A stretch of DNA of 7,243 nt from JABJJH01 sp047631095 (GTDB taxonomy: Bacteria; Pseudomonadota; Alphaproteobacteria; UBA8366; GCA-2717185). Within the stretch, counting starts at the first letter, position 1; the number at the start of each line of letters is the position of its first letter. The notes beneath the pieces are model-generated. The model ran no database searches. It saw nothing but the letters and a program-made list of their open reading frames with translations, and had not been told where the DNA came from. The stretch covers positions 1 to 7,243 of the forward strand of contig JBLHZD010000221.1 of the NCBI GenBank assembly GCA_047631095.1. Direction: 5' to 3'. A program made the translations under genes and the position numbers. Below, piece by piece: positions 1-6,519 of this stretch.

Positions 1-891
1 CATTTTCTGGATCTTGCGCCCTTCGAGACATCGACGTTGCGCAAGATGCTGGCCTTGGGCCAATCCTTTAAAACGGGATCTGCGGAAGAGATGCAGCCCC
101 TTAAGGATAAGTTTCTCGCCATGGTGTTCGAGAAACCCTCAACGCGCACGCGCGTCAGTTTTGACGTCGCCATGCGCCAATTGGGGGGCGAAGTGGTGAA
201 CCTGTCCAGCGCTGAGATGCAGATGGGCCGCGGGGAATCCATCGCCGATACGGCGCGCGTTTTATCGCGTTACGTTGACGCCATCATGATCCGCACAGCG
301 GATGAAGCGAACCTTCGCGAGCTTTCGGAATATGCGACGGTGCCGGTTATCAACGGTTTGACGGACCAATCCCACCCGTGCCAGCTCATGGCTGACGTGA
401 TGACCTATGAAGAGCATCGCGGCCCCATCGAAAAGGGAACAATCGCATGGAGTGGGGACGGCAATAACATGGCGACGAGCTGGATCGAAGCCGCCGTCCG
501 GTTTGGTTTCGAGTTGCGCCTCGCCTGCCCACCCGAACTGAACCCGCCAGAAGCCACAATCGAATGGGCGAATTCGGAAGGCGGCCGCGTGCATTTGACC
601 GCCAGCGCCGATGAGGCCGTCGACGGCGCCGACTGCATCGTTACTGACACCTGGGTTTCGATGAATGATTCCGAAGCCGAAAGCCGCCACAATCTGTTGC
701 GCGCCTATCAGGTCGATGAGCGCTTGATGTCTCGCGCCAAGCCGGATGCGATTTTCATGCATTGCCTGCCGGTGCATCGCGGCGAAGAAGTCACCGCCTC
801 GGTCATTGACGGGCCGCAATCGGTGGTTTGGGACGAGGCGGAAAACAGGCTGCATGCGCAAAAAGGCATCCTCGCCTGGTGCCTTTCATGA
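1..891 (+). CDS. argF: Ornithine carbamoyltransferase, 5'-truncated by window edge
   Basis: Transfers the carbamoyl group of carbamoyl phosphate to ornithine, giving citrulline, in cytoplasmic arginine synthesis. The frame is open from base 1 (HFLDL..., typical of the family's first helix), so only a short N-terminus is missing; 296 residues are present. Counting from the window edge, the carbamoyl-phosphate motif STRTR is at about residues 47-51, HPCQ at 125-128, the ornithine loop DTWVSM at 216-221 and the HCLP motif with the catalytic Cys at 254-257. The C-terminus (HAQKGILAWCLS) is normal and complete. The loop reads SMND rather than the more common SMGE; I take this as lineage variation. 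The stop codon overlaps the hslO start (ATGA), so the two genes are probably co-transcribed and translationally coupled. That anabolic role, rather than catabolic ArgF/ArcB, is inferred. Confidence 0.97.
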   Translation, partial: HFLDLAPFETSTLRKMLALGQSFKTGSAEEMQPLKDKFLAMVFEKPSTRTRVSFDVAMRQLGGEVVNLSSAEMQMGRGESIADTARVLSRYVDAIMIRTADEANLRELSEYATVPVINGLTDQSHPCQLMADVMTYEEHRGPIEKGTIAWSGDGNNMATSWIEAAVRFGFELRLACPPELNPPEATIEWANSEGGRVHLTASADEAVDGADCIVTDTWVSMNDSEAESRHNLLRAYQVDERLMSRAKPDAIFMHCLPVHRGEEVTASVIDGPQSVVWDEAENRLHAQKGILAWCLS

Positions 892-1814
892 CCCTCCTCG
901 CCGGGGGCGCTAGCGCGCGCCTGGATGATTTGATACAGCCTTTTAAGATTGAGAAATCCGGCCTGCACGGGCGATTGGTGCGGCTTGGTTCTGCGCTTGA
1001 CCAACCTTTAAAGGCGCATGATTACCCGGCCCCAGTCGCGGAATTGTTGGGGGAGTGCATGACATTAACCGCCGGGCTGGCGTCGGTCCTGAAATTCCAG
1101 GGTACTTTTAGCCTGCAAGCGCGCGGCGACGGTCCCGTTCGCATGCTTGTCGCCGACGCGACGGATGCTGGCGCTATTCGGGGATACGCACAGGTCGCGG
1201 GCGCCATTCCCGATACCGCAGAGGTAAAAAATGCGCCAATCCCCCGCTTGATCGGCGCGGGCTATCTGGCCTTCACCGTGGATCAAGGTCCGGGGACGGA
1301 ACCTTATCAAGGCATCGTTGATCTCGACGGTCCAACGTTGGGCGAATGCGTGCATCATTATTTTCAACAATCGAACCAGTTCTCCGCCGTCGTAAACCTA
1401 GCGGTCGCGCAAGATAGCGACGCGCAGTGGCGCGGCGGGTGCATAATTCTTCAACGCTCCCCCGAAGATGAAAACCCACTGGCGCAGGACGATGCGGAAG
1501 AAGCATGGCGCCGTGCGGTCATCCTCATGGGAAGCTGCACGCCCGAAGAGCTGGTCGATCCGACGATCGATGCGAACCAGTTGCTGTATCGATTGTTTCA
1601 TGAAGACGGCGTACGCGTCTTTGACGCCCTCCCCATCGCCTTCGCGTGCAAATGCACCCCGGATCGCATGGGCGCCGCAGTCGCCATGCTGACGGCGGAC
1701 GAACTGCTCGAAATGACAATCGACGGCGAGGTCTCGGTGACCTGTCAGTTCTGCAATGCGACACATGTTTTTGATGAAGACGCCGTAGCGGCGTTACCAC
1801 GCCGCGATTCTTGA
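888..1814 (+). CDS. hslO: Hsp33 redox-regulated holdase chaperone
   Basis: Hsp33 is a cytoplasmic holdase switched on by oxidative unfolding of a C-terminal zinc centre; it protects unfolding proteins during oxidative stress. The protein has 308 residues, a normal length for the family. The N-terminal domain begins with the recognisable LDDLIQPFKIEKSGLHGRLV stretch (residues 12-31), and GDGPVRMLVAD follows at about 80-90. The four zinc cysteines are all present as CKC (254 and 256) and CQFC (286 and 289). I chose ATG 888 because its codon overlaps the argF stop as ATGA and the homologous sequence begins there. An in-frame upstream extension would lie inside argF and does not look like Hsp33. 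No clear Shine-Dalgarno precedes it, which fits re-initiation by ribosomes finishing argF. The stop codon sits in the loop of a hairpin (see 1800-1825). Confidence 0.97.
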   Translation: MTLLAGGASARLDDLIQPFKIEKSGLHGRLVRLGSALDQPLKAHDYPAPVAELLGECMTLTAGLASVLKFQGTFSLQARGDGPVRMLVADATDAGAIRGYAQVAGAIPDTAEVKNAPIPRLIGAGYLAFTVDQGPGTEPYQGIVDLDGPTLGECVHHYFQQSNQFSAVVNLAVAQDSDAQWRGGCIILQRSPEDENPLAQDDAEEAWRRAVILMGSCTPEELVDPTIDANQLLYRLFHEDGVRVFDALPIAFACKCTPDRMGAAVAMLTADELLEMTIDGEVSVTCQFCNATHVFDEDAVAALPRRDS

Positions 1815-1825
1815 AGAACGCGGCG
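1800..1825 (+). promoter_or_regulatory. Stem-loop enclosing the hslO stop codon
   Basis: Bases 1800-1806 pair with 1819-1825 (seven pairs, nearly all G-C). After a bulged A at 1807, bases 1808-1811 pair with 1815-1818. The three-base loop is exactly the TGA stop codon of hslO (1812-1814). No T-run follows, so it does not look like a normal intrinsic terminator; an RNA-stability or readthrough-attenuating element between hslO and the next gene is possible. The pairing is seen directly, but any function is inference. Confidence 0.45.
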
Positions 1826-1879
1826 AACTGGAACCTACCACCCTTGAATCCAACACCCTAAAGGACGATATTAGAGGCC

Positions 1880-2470
1880 ATGTTTAAACGCGGATTCGTT
1901 CTTTCCTGCCTCTTAGGCGCCTGGCTTTTGGCTGGCTGCGCCGCGCCGGTTGAACCACGGCGGTTCCCGGACATCACCTTCATGCACTTGCCCGCCATCA
2001 AGCTGGATGTAGCGCGAATCCGATACGAACCCCGATTTCAGCCGTCGCTCGCCCCACCCCAGGTCGGGCATGATTTCCCGACACCGCCCACCAAAGCGAT
2101 GGAAGCATGGATTCGCGACCGGTTGCGCGCCGTCGGCCAGTCCGGGGAAGCCCGCATCACCATCAAAAAAGCATCCGCGACAGAAACCAAACTGGCGGTG
2201 GAACGGGGCGTAAAGGGCGTCTTCCAGACAGATCAGGCCTGGCGCTATGATATTGAAGTCAGCATGGCGGTCGCAGCCGCCGATCCTAATCGGGGGCTAA
2301 AAGCGGAAGCCTGCGCGCGCGCCGCGCATAAACGCACCGTCCCGGAAGACATTAGTTTACGCGATCGCGAAGAGGTCTGGTTCACCATCACCGAGAAAAC
2401 CATGAAATCCTTTGACCGGTCGATGGAAGCGCAAATCCGCAAGAATTTATCCCGCTTCATCACGCCATAG
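1880..2470 (+). CDS. Small lipoprotein of unknown function, downstream of hslO
   Basis: A 196-residue protein with a lipoprotein signal: basic MFKR, a hydrophobic stretch, then lipobox L17-A18-G19-C20, so Cys20 should be lipidated. Residue 21 is Ala and no Asp follows the Cys, so outer-membrane sorting is expected. The mature part (about 176 residues) has no transmembrane segment. It reads as an alpha/beta domain with a charged C-terminal helix (about residues 160-193), including the stretch REEVWFTITEKTMKSFDRSM. It resembles, from memory, a conserved alphaproteobacterial lipoprotein family without an assigned function, so I name no role. ATG 1880 is chosen because it directly gives the signal peptide. 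The ribosome site is imperfect: AGAGG is only two bases upstream and AAGGA is 14 bases upstream. The gene sits 65 bases after hslO and 26 bases before bolA, probably in the same transcript. Confidence 0.85.
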   Translation: MFKRGFVLSCLLGAWLLAGCAAPVEPRRFPDITFMHLPAIKLDVARIRYEPRFQPSLAPPQVGHDFPTPPTKAMEAWIRDRLRAVGQSGEARITIKKASATETKLAVERGVKGVFQTDQAWRYDIEVSMAVAAADPNRGLKAEACARAAHKRTVPEDISLRDREEVWFTITEKTMKSFDRSMEAQIRKNLSRFITP

Positions 2471-2483
2471 TCACCGCCCAGAC

Positions 2484-2489
2484 GGAGGG
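2484..2489 (+). promoter_or_regulatory. Shine-Dalgarno of bolA
   Basis: GGAGGG lies seven bases before ATG 2497. It is the strongest ribosome site on the plus strand of this window and fixes the bolA start. Confidence 0.8.
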
Positions 2490-2496
2490 AAAGCCC

Positions 2497-2832
2497 ATGA
2501 TCGTTCAACAAGGCATTACGGAAAAACTCCAATCCGCCTTCACGCCAAGCCATCTCGACGTCATCAACGAAAGCCATATGCACAATGTGCCGCCGGGGTC
2601 GGAATCCCATTTCAAAGTGGTCGTCATCTCCGATCAGTTCGACGGTCTGCCCCGCGTCAGACGCCATCAAACCGTCAACGGTGTCCTCGCCAAGGAATTA
2701 AGGGAAGATATCCACGCACTGTCCATGACAACGTTAACGCCCGCCGAATGGACCGAGCGCGGCGGTGAGGTGCTGGCGTCGCCGCAATGCCATGGCGGCG
2801 AATCCGGTGGTGAGTCCCGCAGCGGATCCTGA
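2497..2832 (+). CDS. bolA: BolA family protein
   Basis: BolA proteins partner monothiol glutaredoxins to hold a [2Fe-2S] cluster, and in some bacteria act as DNA-binding regulators of shape and stress genes. The 111-residue protein carries the family core: VINESHMHNVPPGSESHFKV (residues 22-41), the SDQFDGLPRVRRH segment (45-57) with the conserved His57, ELREDIHALSM (67-77) and the closing TPAEW (81-85). These are the hallmark positions of the E. coli BolA type. The tail after TPAEW is about 25 residues and rich in Gly and Ser, with a single Cys (98), as in many alphaproteobacterial members; it is probably disordered. The start follows a strong GGAGGG site. Its stop lies only 13 bases from the convergent trkH stop. 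No glutaredoxin gene is in the window, so whether it acts in iron-sulfur handling or regulation cannot be told. Confidence 0.95.
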   Translation: MIVQQGITEKLQSAFTPSHLDVINESHMHNVPPGSESHFKVVVISDQFDGLPRVRRHQTVNGVLAKELREDIHALSMTTLTPAEWTERGGEVLASPQCHGGESGGESRSGS

Positions 2833-2845
2833 CGCGAAATTTTTG

Positions 2846-4294
2846 TTATTTCCGCCAGAATGACGGCATCAGCAAAACCAGAACTGTAAACAATTCCAAT
2901 CGGCCCAGCAGCATGCCGAAAGACAGCAGCCATTTTGCGGCGTCCGGCAAGGTTGCAAAAGTCCCGGCGGGGCCGATGCGCGGGCCAAGCCCTGGCCCTA
3001 CATTGGAAATAGCCGTCGCTGCGCCGGACGCGGCCGTCAGAAAATCCAGTCCCAGCAGCCCGAGGCATATAGCGATCAACGCGAACGCCAGGGCGTACAG
3101 GAAAAAGAAACTCATCACCGATTCACTGACCGTCTCCGGGATCGGCTTGCGGTTATAATAGGGGATGAAAACCCCATGCGGCTGCAACAGGCGGTGCATC
3201 TGGTTTTTCGCCGTGGCGTAGAGAACCTGAAACCGGAAAATCTTAATCCCGCAGGTCGTCGATCCTGCACACCCGCCGACAAACATTAAAAAGAACATGG
3301 CGCTCACGGCGAAAGGCCCCCAGGCGCTGAAATCCTCCGTCGCGTAGCCGGTGCCGGTAATAACGGAAACAACATTAAAAGCCGTGGCGCGAAACGTTCC
3401 CAACACCGCGCCTTCCGCGCCGAAGACACGATAGGCCCACATGCACAAGACTGACGCCACGACGATCACCAGAAACCATCGAACCTGACTGTCGCGAATC
3501 AACCCCGCGGGCGCGCCGCGCAAGGCCTGCAAATACAAAACAAAAGGCATGCCGCCAATCACCATGAACACCGTCGCGGTCACATCGATAACAGCGCTGT
3601 CAAAATATCCCAGCGACGCGTCATGGGTGGAGAACCCGCCCGTCGCGATTGTCGTCATCGCATGGGTGATCGCATCAAACCCCGACATACCGCCAAACCA
3701 GTACAATATCGCGCAAAGAAATGTCAGCGCCAGATAGAGCACGCTGATATAGGTGACGATCTGGACCGTGCGCGGCATCACCTTGTCGGACGTATCGGAC
3801 GATTCCATGCGGAATAGCTGCATCCCGCCAACCTGCAACAGCGGCAAAATGGCGATGGCCATGGCGATAATCCCGATGCCGCCGAGCCACTGCAACAGCG
3901 CGCGCCACAACAAAATACCCGGCGGGGTGAAATCGAGCCCGAGCATAACGGTGGAACCGGTGGTGGTCAGGCCGGACATCGCCTCGAAGAAGGCGTCGGT
4001 ATAGCTAAGTTGCAAATCGGCGAAGGCCAACGGCAGAGCCGCGAAACAGGGTATCACCACCCACACAACGGTGGTCAGCACAAAGGCCTGGCGGATGGAG
4101 ATATTACGCACGTTCCCGCGCGTCATCAGGACCAGCATCACGCCAATAAACATGGTGAGCGCCGCCGCCAGCGCAAAAACCTGCCAATCAGGATTGCCGA
4201 CGGCTAGGTCGAAGATGGCGGGCAGGCACATCGCCGCCGCCAGGGTCGACATCAAGACACCGGTAATAAATAAAACAGGCCGAAAATCGATCAA
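2846..4294 (-). CDS. trkH: TrkH-family potassium uptake membrane subunit
   Basis: Inner-membrane pore subunit of the Trk K+ uptake system; in cells it works with the NAD/ATP-binding regulator TrkA, which is not in this window. The 482-residue length matches TrkH. The four selectivity-filter loops of the fourfold pseudo-symmetric fold are visible: TTTGST (110-115), ATGGFST (217-223), ITGTGYAT (312-319) and SNVGPGLG (430-437). Many hydrophobic helices surround them, and the conserved GRLELFTVL lies at 464-472 near the C-terminus. The reading frame demands a start at or near TTG 4294: the preceding in-frame stop is close, the family begins near IDFRPVLF, and the next ATG would delete half of the first helix. 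This TTG has no Shine-Dalgarno at normal spacing. Instead it overlaps the stop of a short upstream ORF (4291-4350). It lies 132 bases downstream of folE and converges with bolA. Confidence 0.96.
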   Translation of the reverse strand: MIDFRPVLFITGVLMSTLAAAMCLPAIFDLAVGNPDWQVFALAAALTMFIGVMLVLMTRGNVRNISIRQAFVLTTVVWVVIPCFAALPLAFADLQLSYTDAFFEAMSGLTTTGSTVMLGLDFTPPGILLWRALLQWLGGIGIIAMAIAILPLLQVGGMQLFRMESSDTSDKVMPRTVQIVTYISVLYLALTFLCAILYWFGGMSGFDAITHAMTTIATGGFSTHDASLGYFDSAVIDVTATVFMVIGGMPFVLYLQALRGAPAGLIRDSQVRWFLVIVVASVLCMWAYRVFGAEGAVLGTFRATAFNVVSVITGTGYATEDFSAWGPFAVSAMFFLMFVGGCAGSTTCGIKIFRFQVLYATAKNQMHRLLQPHGVFIPYYNRKPIPETVSESVMSFFFLYALAFALIAICLGLLGLDFLTAASGAATAISNVGPGLGPRIGPAGTFATLPDAAKWLLSFGMLLGRLELFTVLVLLMPSFWRK

Positions 4295-4350
4295 AAGCGC
4301 AGCCGGCGTAGTTTCCCGCCACCGACGCTAACAATACGCCGGTTGGTCAT
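4291..4350 (-). CDS. Possible 19-codon leader ORF coupled to trkH
   Basis: ATG 4350 opens a 19-residue frame, MTNRRIVSVGGGKLRRLRF, that ends with TGA at 4293-4291. That stop overlaps the trkH TTG start (TTGA arrangement). A weak GGAA site lies about six bases before the ATG. The peptide is strongly basic and not recognisable. The trkH start itself lacks a Shine-Dalgarno, so re-initiation from this leader is an attractive explanation for trkH translation. Short ORFs like this also occur by chance, so confidence is modest. Confidence 0.35.
   Translation of the reverse strand: MTNRRIVSVGGGKLRRLRF
4303..4342 (-). repeat. Inverted repeat in the trkH leader
   Basis: The 8-bp arms CCGGCGTA (4303-4310) and TACGCCGG (4335-4342) are perfect inverted repeats separated by 24 bases. 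In minus-strand RNA both arms lie inside the possible leader ORF, and the second arm ends eight bases before the trkH start. It could fold over the start region or be a protein-binding dyad. No T-run follows, so it is not a terminator. Confidence 0.45.
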
Positions 4351-4426
4351 GTGGGTTCCAATGTCCGTCTTAGAGCAAAGCAGCGGGAATGAGAAGGCTA
4401 AGATTAGTCCAACGTTTTTTCGAAAA

Positions 4427-5077
4427 TCAGCCTTCCGGGCCGCTCGACGGATTCCCGATCACCGCCAGAAACTCCCGTCGCGTTTCGGGGTTCTCCCTGA
4501 AAGCGCCCAGCATCCGACTCGTCACCATGGAAACGCCCGGCGTGTGGACGCCGCGCGTGGTCATGCATTGGTGCTGCGCGACGACGACGACGGCAACGCC
4601 TTTTGGTTTCAGAACGGTTTCAATCGTATTGGCGATTTGCGCGGTCAGCTTTTCCTGAATTTGCAGGCGTTTGGCGTAGGCGTTGACCACGCGCGCCAGT
4701 TTGCTGATCCCGACCACGCGGCGGTTCGGCAAATACCCGATATGGACCCGCCCGATAATGGGCGCCAAATGATGTTCGCAATGGGACTCAAAACGAATAT
4801 CGCGAAGGACGACCATTTCGTCATAGCCTTCGGTCTCATCGAAGGTGCGCTCCAGCTCCACCGTCGGATCAATCCCGTAACCGGCGAAAAACTCTTCATA
4901 GGATTTCGTAACGCGCTTGGGCGTGTCGAGTAAACCTTCGCGCGTTGGATCATCGCCGGACCACCGCAGCAACGTCCGCACGGCGGCTTCGGCTTCCGCG
5001 CGGGTTGGCCCGTCGCTGGTGCGCTGGTCATCGCTCGCGCCCGTCAATTCGGTCATTACGCTTTCTGGTGGAGTCAA
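4427..5077 (-). CDS. folE: GTP cyclohydrolase I
   Basis: Converts GTP to 7,8-dihydroneopterin triphosphate, the first step of folate and other pterin synthesis; family members form cytoplasmic homodecamers. The 216-residue protein has the complete family signature: TRAEAEAAVRTLLRW (25-39), SHCEHHLAPIIGRVHIGYLP (98-117) and QHQCMTTRGV (168-177). The zinc ligands are Cys100, His103 and Cys171, and the substrate/catalytic histidines are His102 and His169; these match the E. coli residues with an offset of ten. The zinc site is intact, so this is the zinc-dependent FolE type. I chose TTG 5077 because AAGGGA stands seven bases upstream. The in-frame ATG 5056 (giving 209 residues) has no comparable site, but the conserved domain is complete with either. 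It follows apaG after 89 bases and precedes trkH. Confidence 0.97.
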   Translation of the reverse strand: MTPPESVMTELTGASDDQRTSDGPTRAEAEAAVRTLLRWSGDDPTREGLLDTPKRVTKSYEEFFAGYGIDPTVELERTFDETEGYDEMVVLRDIRFESHCEHHLAPIIGRVHIGYLPNRRVVGISKLARVVNAYAKRLQIQEKLTAQIANTIETVLKPKGVAVVVVAQHQCMTTRGVHTPGVSMVTSRMLGAFRENPETRREFLAVIGNPSSGPEG

Positions 5078-5084
5078 AATAATA

Positions 5085-5090
5085 TCCCTT
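5085..5090 (-). promoter_or_regulatory. Shine-Dalgarno deciding the folE TTG start
   Basis: On the minus strand AAGGGA is followed by seven bases and then TTG 5077. The spacing is ideal and favours TTG over the ATG seven codons further in. Confidence 0.6.
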
Positions 5091-5166
5091 GTTTACGCCG
5101 CTACTCGCGCCCGCAGTGTATTAGATTCAATCGGCAGATTTTATTGGTTGAACTGGCGTCAACGCG

Positions 5167-5559
5167 CTAGTTCATGCTGCGTGGTTGATGCGGGCTATCG
5201 AGTGAGAAGGCCGGAATTTCGATATCAAACGACGCACCATCCGCGTCTTCCATCCCGTAGCTTCCCGCCATAATGCCCGATGGCGTCGTAAGCGGCGCGC
5301 CACTGGAATATTCGAAGCTCTCGCCCGGCGTCAAAACAGGCTGCTCGCCGACGACCCCGGGACCCTGAACTTCCTCTGTCCGGCCTGCGGCGTCTGTAAT
5401 CCGCCAGTGGCGGGTCCGCAACTGAACCGTCTCCGCACCCGTGTTCTCAATCCGAATGTGGTAGGCCCACACATAATGATCTTCGAGCGGTGAGGATTGA
5501 TTCTCCAGAAAACTGGGCTCAACCGTTACTTTTATGTCGCGCGTTTTCGATTCGTACAT
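5167..5559 (-). CDS. apaG: ApaG family protein
   Basis: ApaG is a small beta-sandwich (fibronectin/Ig-like fold, DUF525) protein. It has been linked to Co2+/Mg2+ homeostasis in enterobacteria, but its biochemical role is not settled. The 130 residues match the usual length. The signature is complete: YVWAYHIRIEN (29-39), RHWRITDAAG (50-59), GPGVVGEQPVLTPGESFEYS (66-85) and TPSGIMAGSY (92-101). ATG 5559 starts at the family's normal N-terminus, with GTGGA six bases upstream. ApaG is often found near argF/hslO or folate-related genes in proteobacteria; here it is on the opposite strand, followed by folE 89 bases later. In those 89 bases I see no gene. They hold a TTGACG hexamer just behind the apaG stop, but no convincing -10 at standard spacing, so I do not call a folE promoter. 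Confidence 0.97.
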   Translation of the reverse strand: MYESKTRDIKVTVEPSFLENQSSPLEDHYVWAYHIRIENTGAETVQLRTRHWRITDAAGRTEEVQGPGVVGEQPVLTPGESFEYSSGAPLTTPSGIMAGSYGMEDADGASFDIEIPAFSLDSPHQPRSMN

Positions 5560-5569
5560 TGGTATTCCA

Positions 5570-5668
5570 CTATAATTTCATCGCCGCCGCGTACAGGGCG
5601 ATCAGCAAACCAATATATTAGGTGTCGGGGCCATAAAGTCTAGGTTTCCCATCATCATCATGATTCAT
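5570..5668 (-). pseudogene. Possible interrupted micro-ORF encoding a single-helix membrane peptide
   Basis: Three bases after the stop of the OmpA-like gene, ATG 5668 opens a frame reading MNHDDDGKPRLYGPDT, followed by an in-frame TAA (5620-5618). The same frame then continues as YIGLLIALYAAAMKL and ends with TAG (5572-5570), eleven bases before apaG. Ignoring the internal stop, this would be a 31- or 32-residue protein with a polar N-terminus and one hydrophobic helix, the usual shape of tiny bacterial membrane proteins. A single change such as TAC or TAT to TAA would explain the break. Alternatives are that the hydrophobic run is chance, or that the TAA is a sequencing error. I do not recognise the family with certainty, and no function is claimed. 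Confidence 0.4.
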
Positions 5669-5671
5669 AAC

Positions 5672-6511
5672 TCACCATGTCTCGTAGGGCTGGAAGGTCA
5701 GTTCCACCCGCCGGTTCTCCCGAAGCGCCGCACTATCGCGCATCAACGTTCGGGGACGGCTTTCACCGGCGGCGCTAACGGCGACGCGCGCTTCGGGAAA
5801 TCCGGCGTCGATCAACGCCGCACGCACCGCATCCGCGCGACGCAACGATAATTGCAAATTATACGCCGCCGGGCCGGATTGGTCCGCGTGTCCCTGTATC
5901 GTCACGCGCGGCGCCGACAGATGCATCGCCTTGCGCGCCATCGCCATGATGGTTTTGTGCGCAGTGGCGTCCAGCGTAGCGCTATCATGAGCGAAGAACA
6001 CCGCACGTGGCGGACCGGACGGGGCATCAGCGCGGGCCATTACGCGGTTGAACTTGTCCCGACATGCCGCGATATGGGTTGGTTGATCGCCTTCTTCCGC
6101 CTGTTCAACCCAGCAATCGAAACTGACCTGCGCAGTGGCGGCTAGAACAGGCGCATCGTCATCAGCGCCATTTGAAAGCCGCGACGCCAAGCGATTTCGG
6201 GCGTTCTGCAACCGGTGTTGTCGCCCGGCAGGCAACGACCAATCGCGCGGATCAACAGGCCCCGGCGTCGCGTTCTGCGCCGAGGTCTTCGCCACCGCCA
6301 ACCCCTTTTCCGCAAAATAGGGGAAATCCTTCAAATCAAACATTTCAGTTTTTTCGGTGCGGGCGAAGGCGAGGTATTCCTGACTCAGCGCGTGGGCGAA
6401 CGGGTTGGCGGGCGTCGGCGCATTCTCCAACGCCGTAATCGTCGGACTGGCGCACGCGGCCAGGCTAAGAATTACCGTAGAGACCGCCGTCGCATGCGTG
6501 ATTGAAAACAT
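5672..6511 (-). CDS. OmpA-family (peptidoglycan-binding) lipoprotein
   Basis: A 279-residue envelope protein. The signal peptide ends in lipobox L17-A18-A19-C20, followed by Ala, so outer-membrane anchoring is expected. Residues of about 40-160 form a domain I cannot name, containing EKTEMFDLKDFPYFAEKGLA (53-72), DPRDWSLP (87-94) and FDCWVEQAEE (131-140), with Cys133 and Cys150 able to pair in the periplasm. The C-terminal OmpA domain (about 167-275) shows VFFAHDSATLD (171-181), QGHADQSG (206-213), NLQLSLRRADAV (218-229) and RENRRVEL (264-271). Asp210 and Arg225 are spaced as the diaminopimelate-binding Asp and Arg of OmpA. It therefore probably tethers the outer membrane to peptidoglycan, like Pal. 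Length and order differ from Pal, so I give no symbol. ATG 6511 has GGAGG eight bases upstream, and that site lies inside a hairpin. Confidence 0.93.
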   Translation of the reverse strand: MFSITHATAVSTVILSLAACASPTITALENAPTPANPFAHALSQEYLAFARTEKTEMFDLKDFPYFAEKGLAVAKTSAQNATPGPVDPRDWSLPAGRQHRLQNARNRLASRLSNGADDDAPVLAATAQVSFDCWVEQAEEGDQPTHIAACRDKFNRVMARADAPSGPPRAVFFAHDSATLDATAHKTIMAMARKAMHLSAPRVTIQGHADQSGPAAYNLQLSLRRADAVRAALIDAGFPEARVAVSAAGESRPRTLMRDSAALRENRRVELTFQPYETW

Positions 6512-6519
6512 AAATTCAT

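Noticed and set aside
262..861. Long open frame on the minus strand opposite argF.
   Set aside because: It is a shadow of argF: the plus-strand protein is a clear family member and the opposite frame has no recognisable sequence.
2834..2855. Weak hairpin with a T-rich loop between the convergent bolA and trkH stops.
   Set aside because: Only five continuous pairs plus a bulge, mostly A-T. Too weak to call a bidirectional terminator.
4417..4426. Palindrome TTTTCGAAAA right behind the folE stop.
   Set aside because: A short A/T palindrome without a GC stem; it cannot form a usual intrinsic terminator.
4343..4933. 196-codon plus-strand open frame opposite folE.
   Set aside because: It mirrors the folE codons; folE has complete catalytic motifs and the plus-strand product is His/Arg-rich and unrecognisable.
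5615..5642. Possible apaG promoter on the minus strand: TAGACT, 16 bases, TAATAT.
   Set aside because: The -35 match is poor, the -10 overlaps the possible micro-ORF, and apaG may simply be read from the OmpA-like gene transcript.
5651..5662. Short run of ATC/GAT triplets behind the OmpA-like stop.
   Set aside because: Only about four repeats; they simply encode His-Asp-Asp-Asp in the possible micro-ORF.
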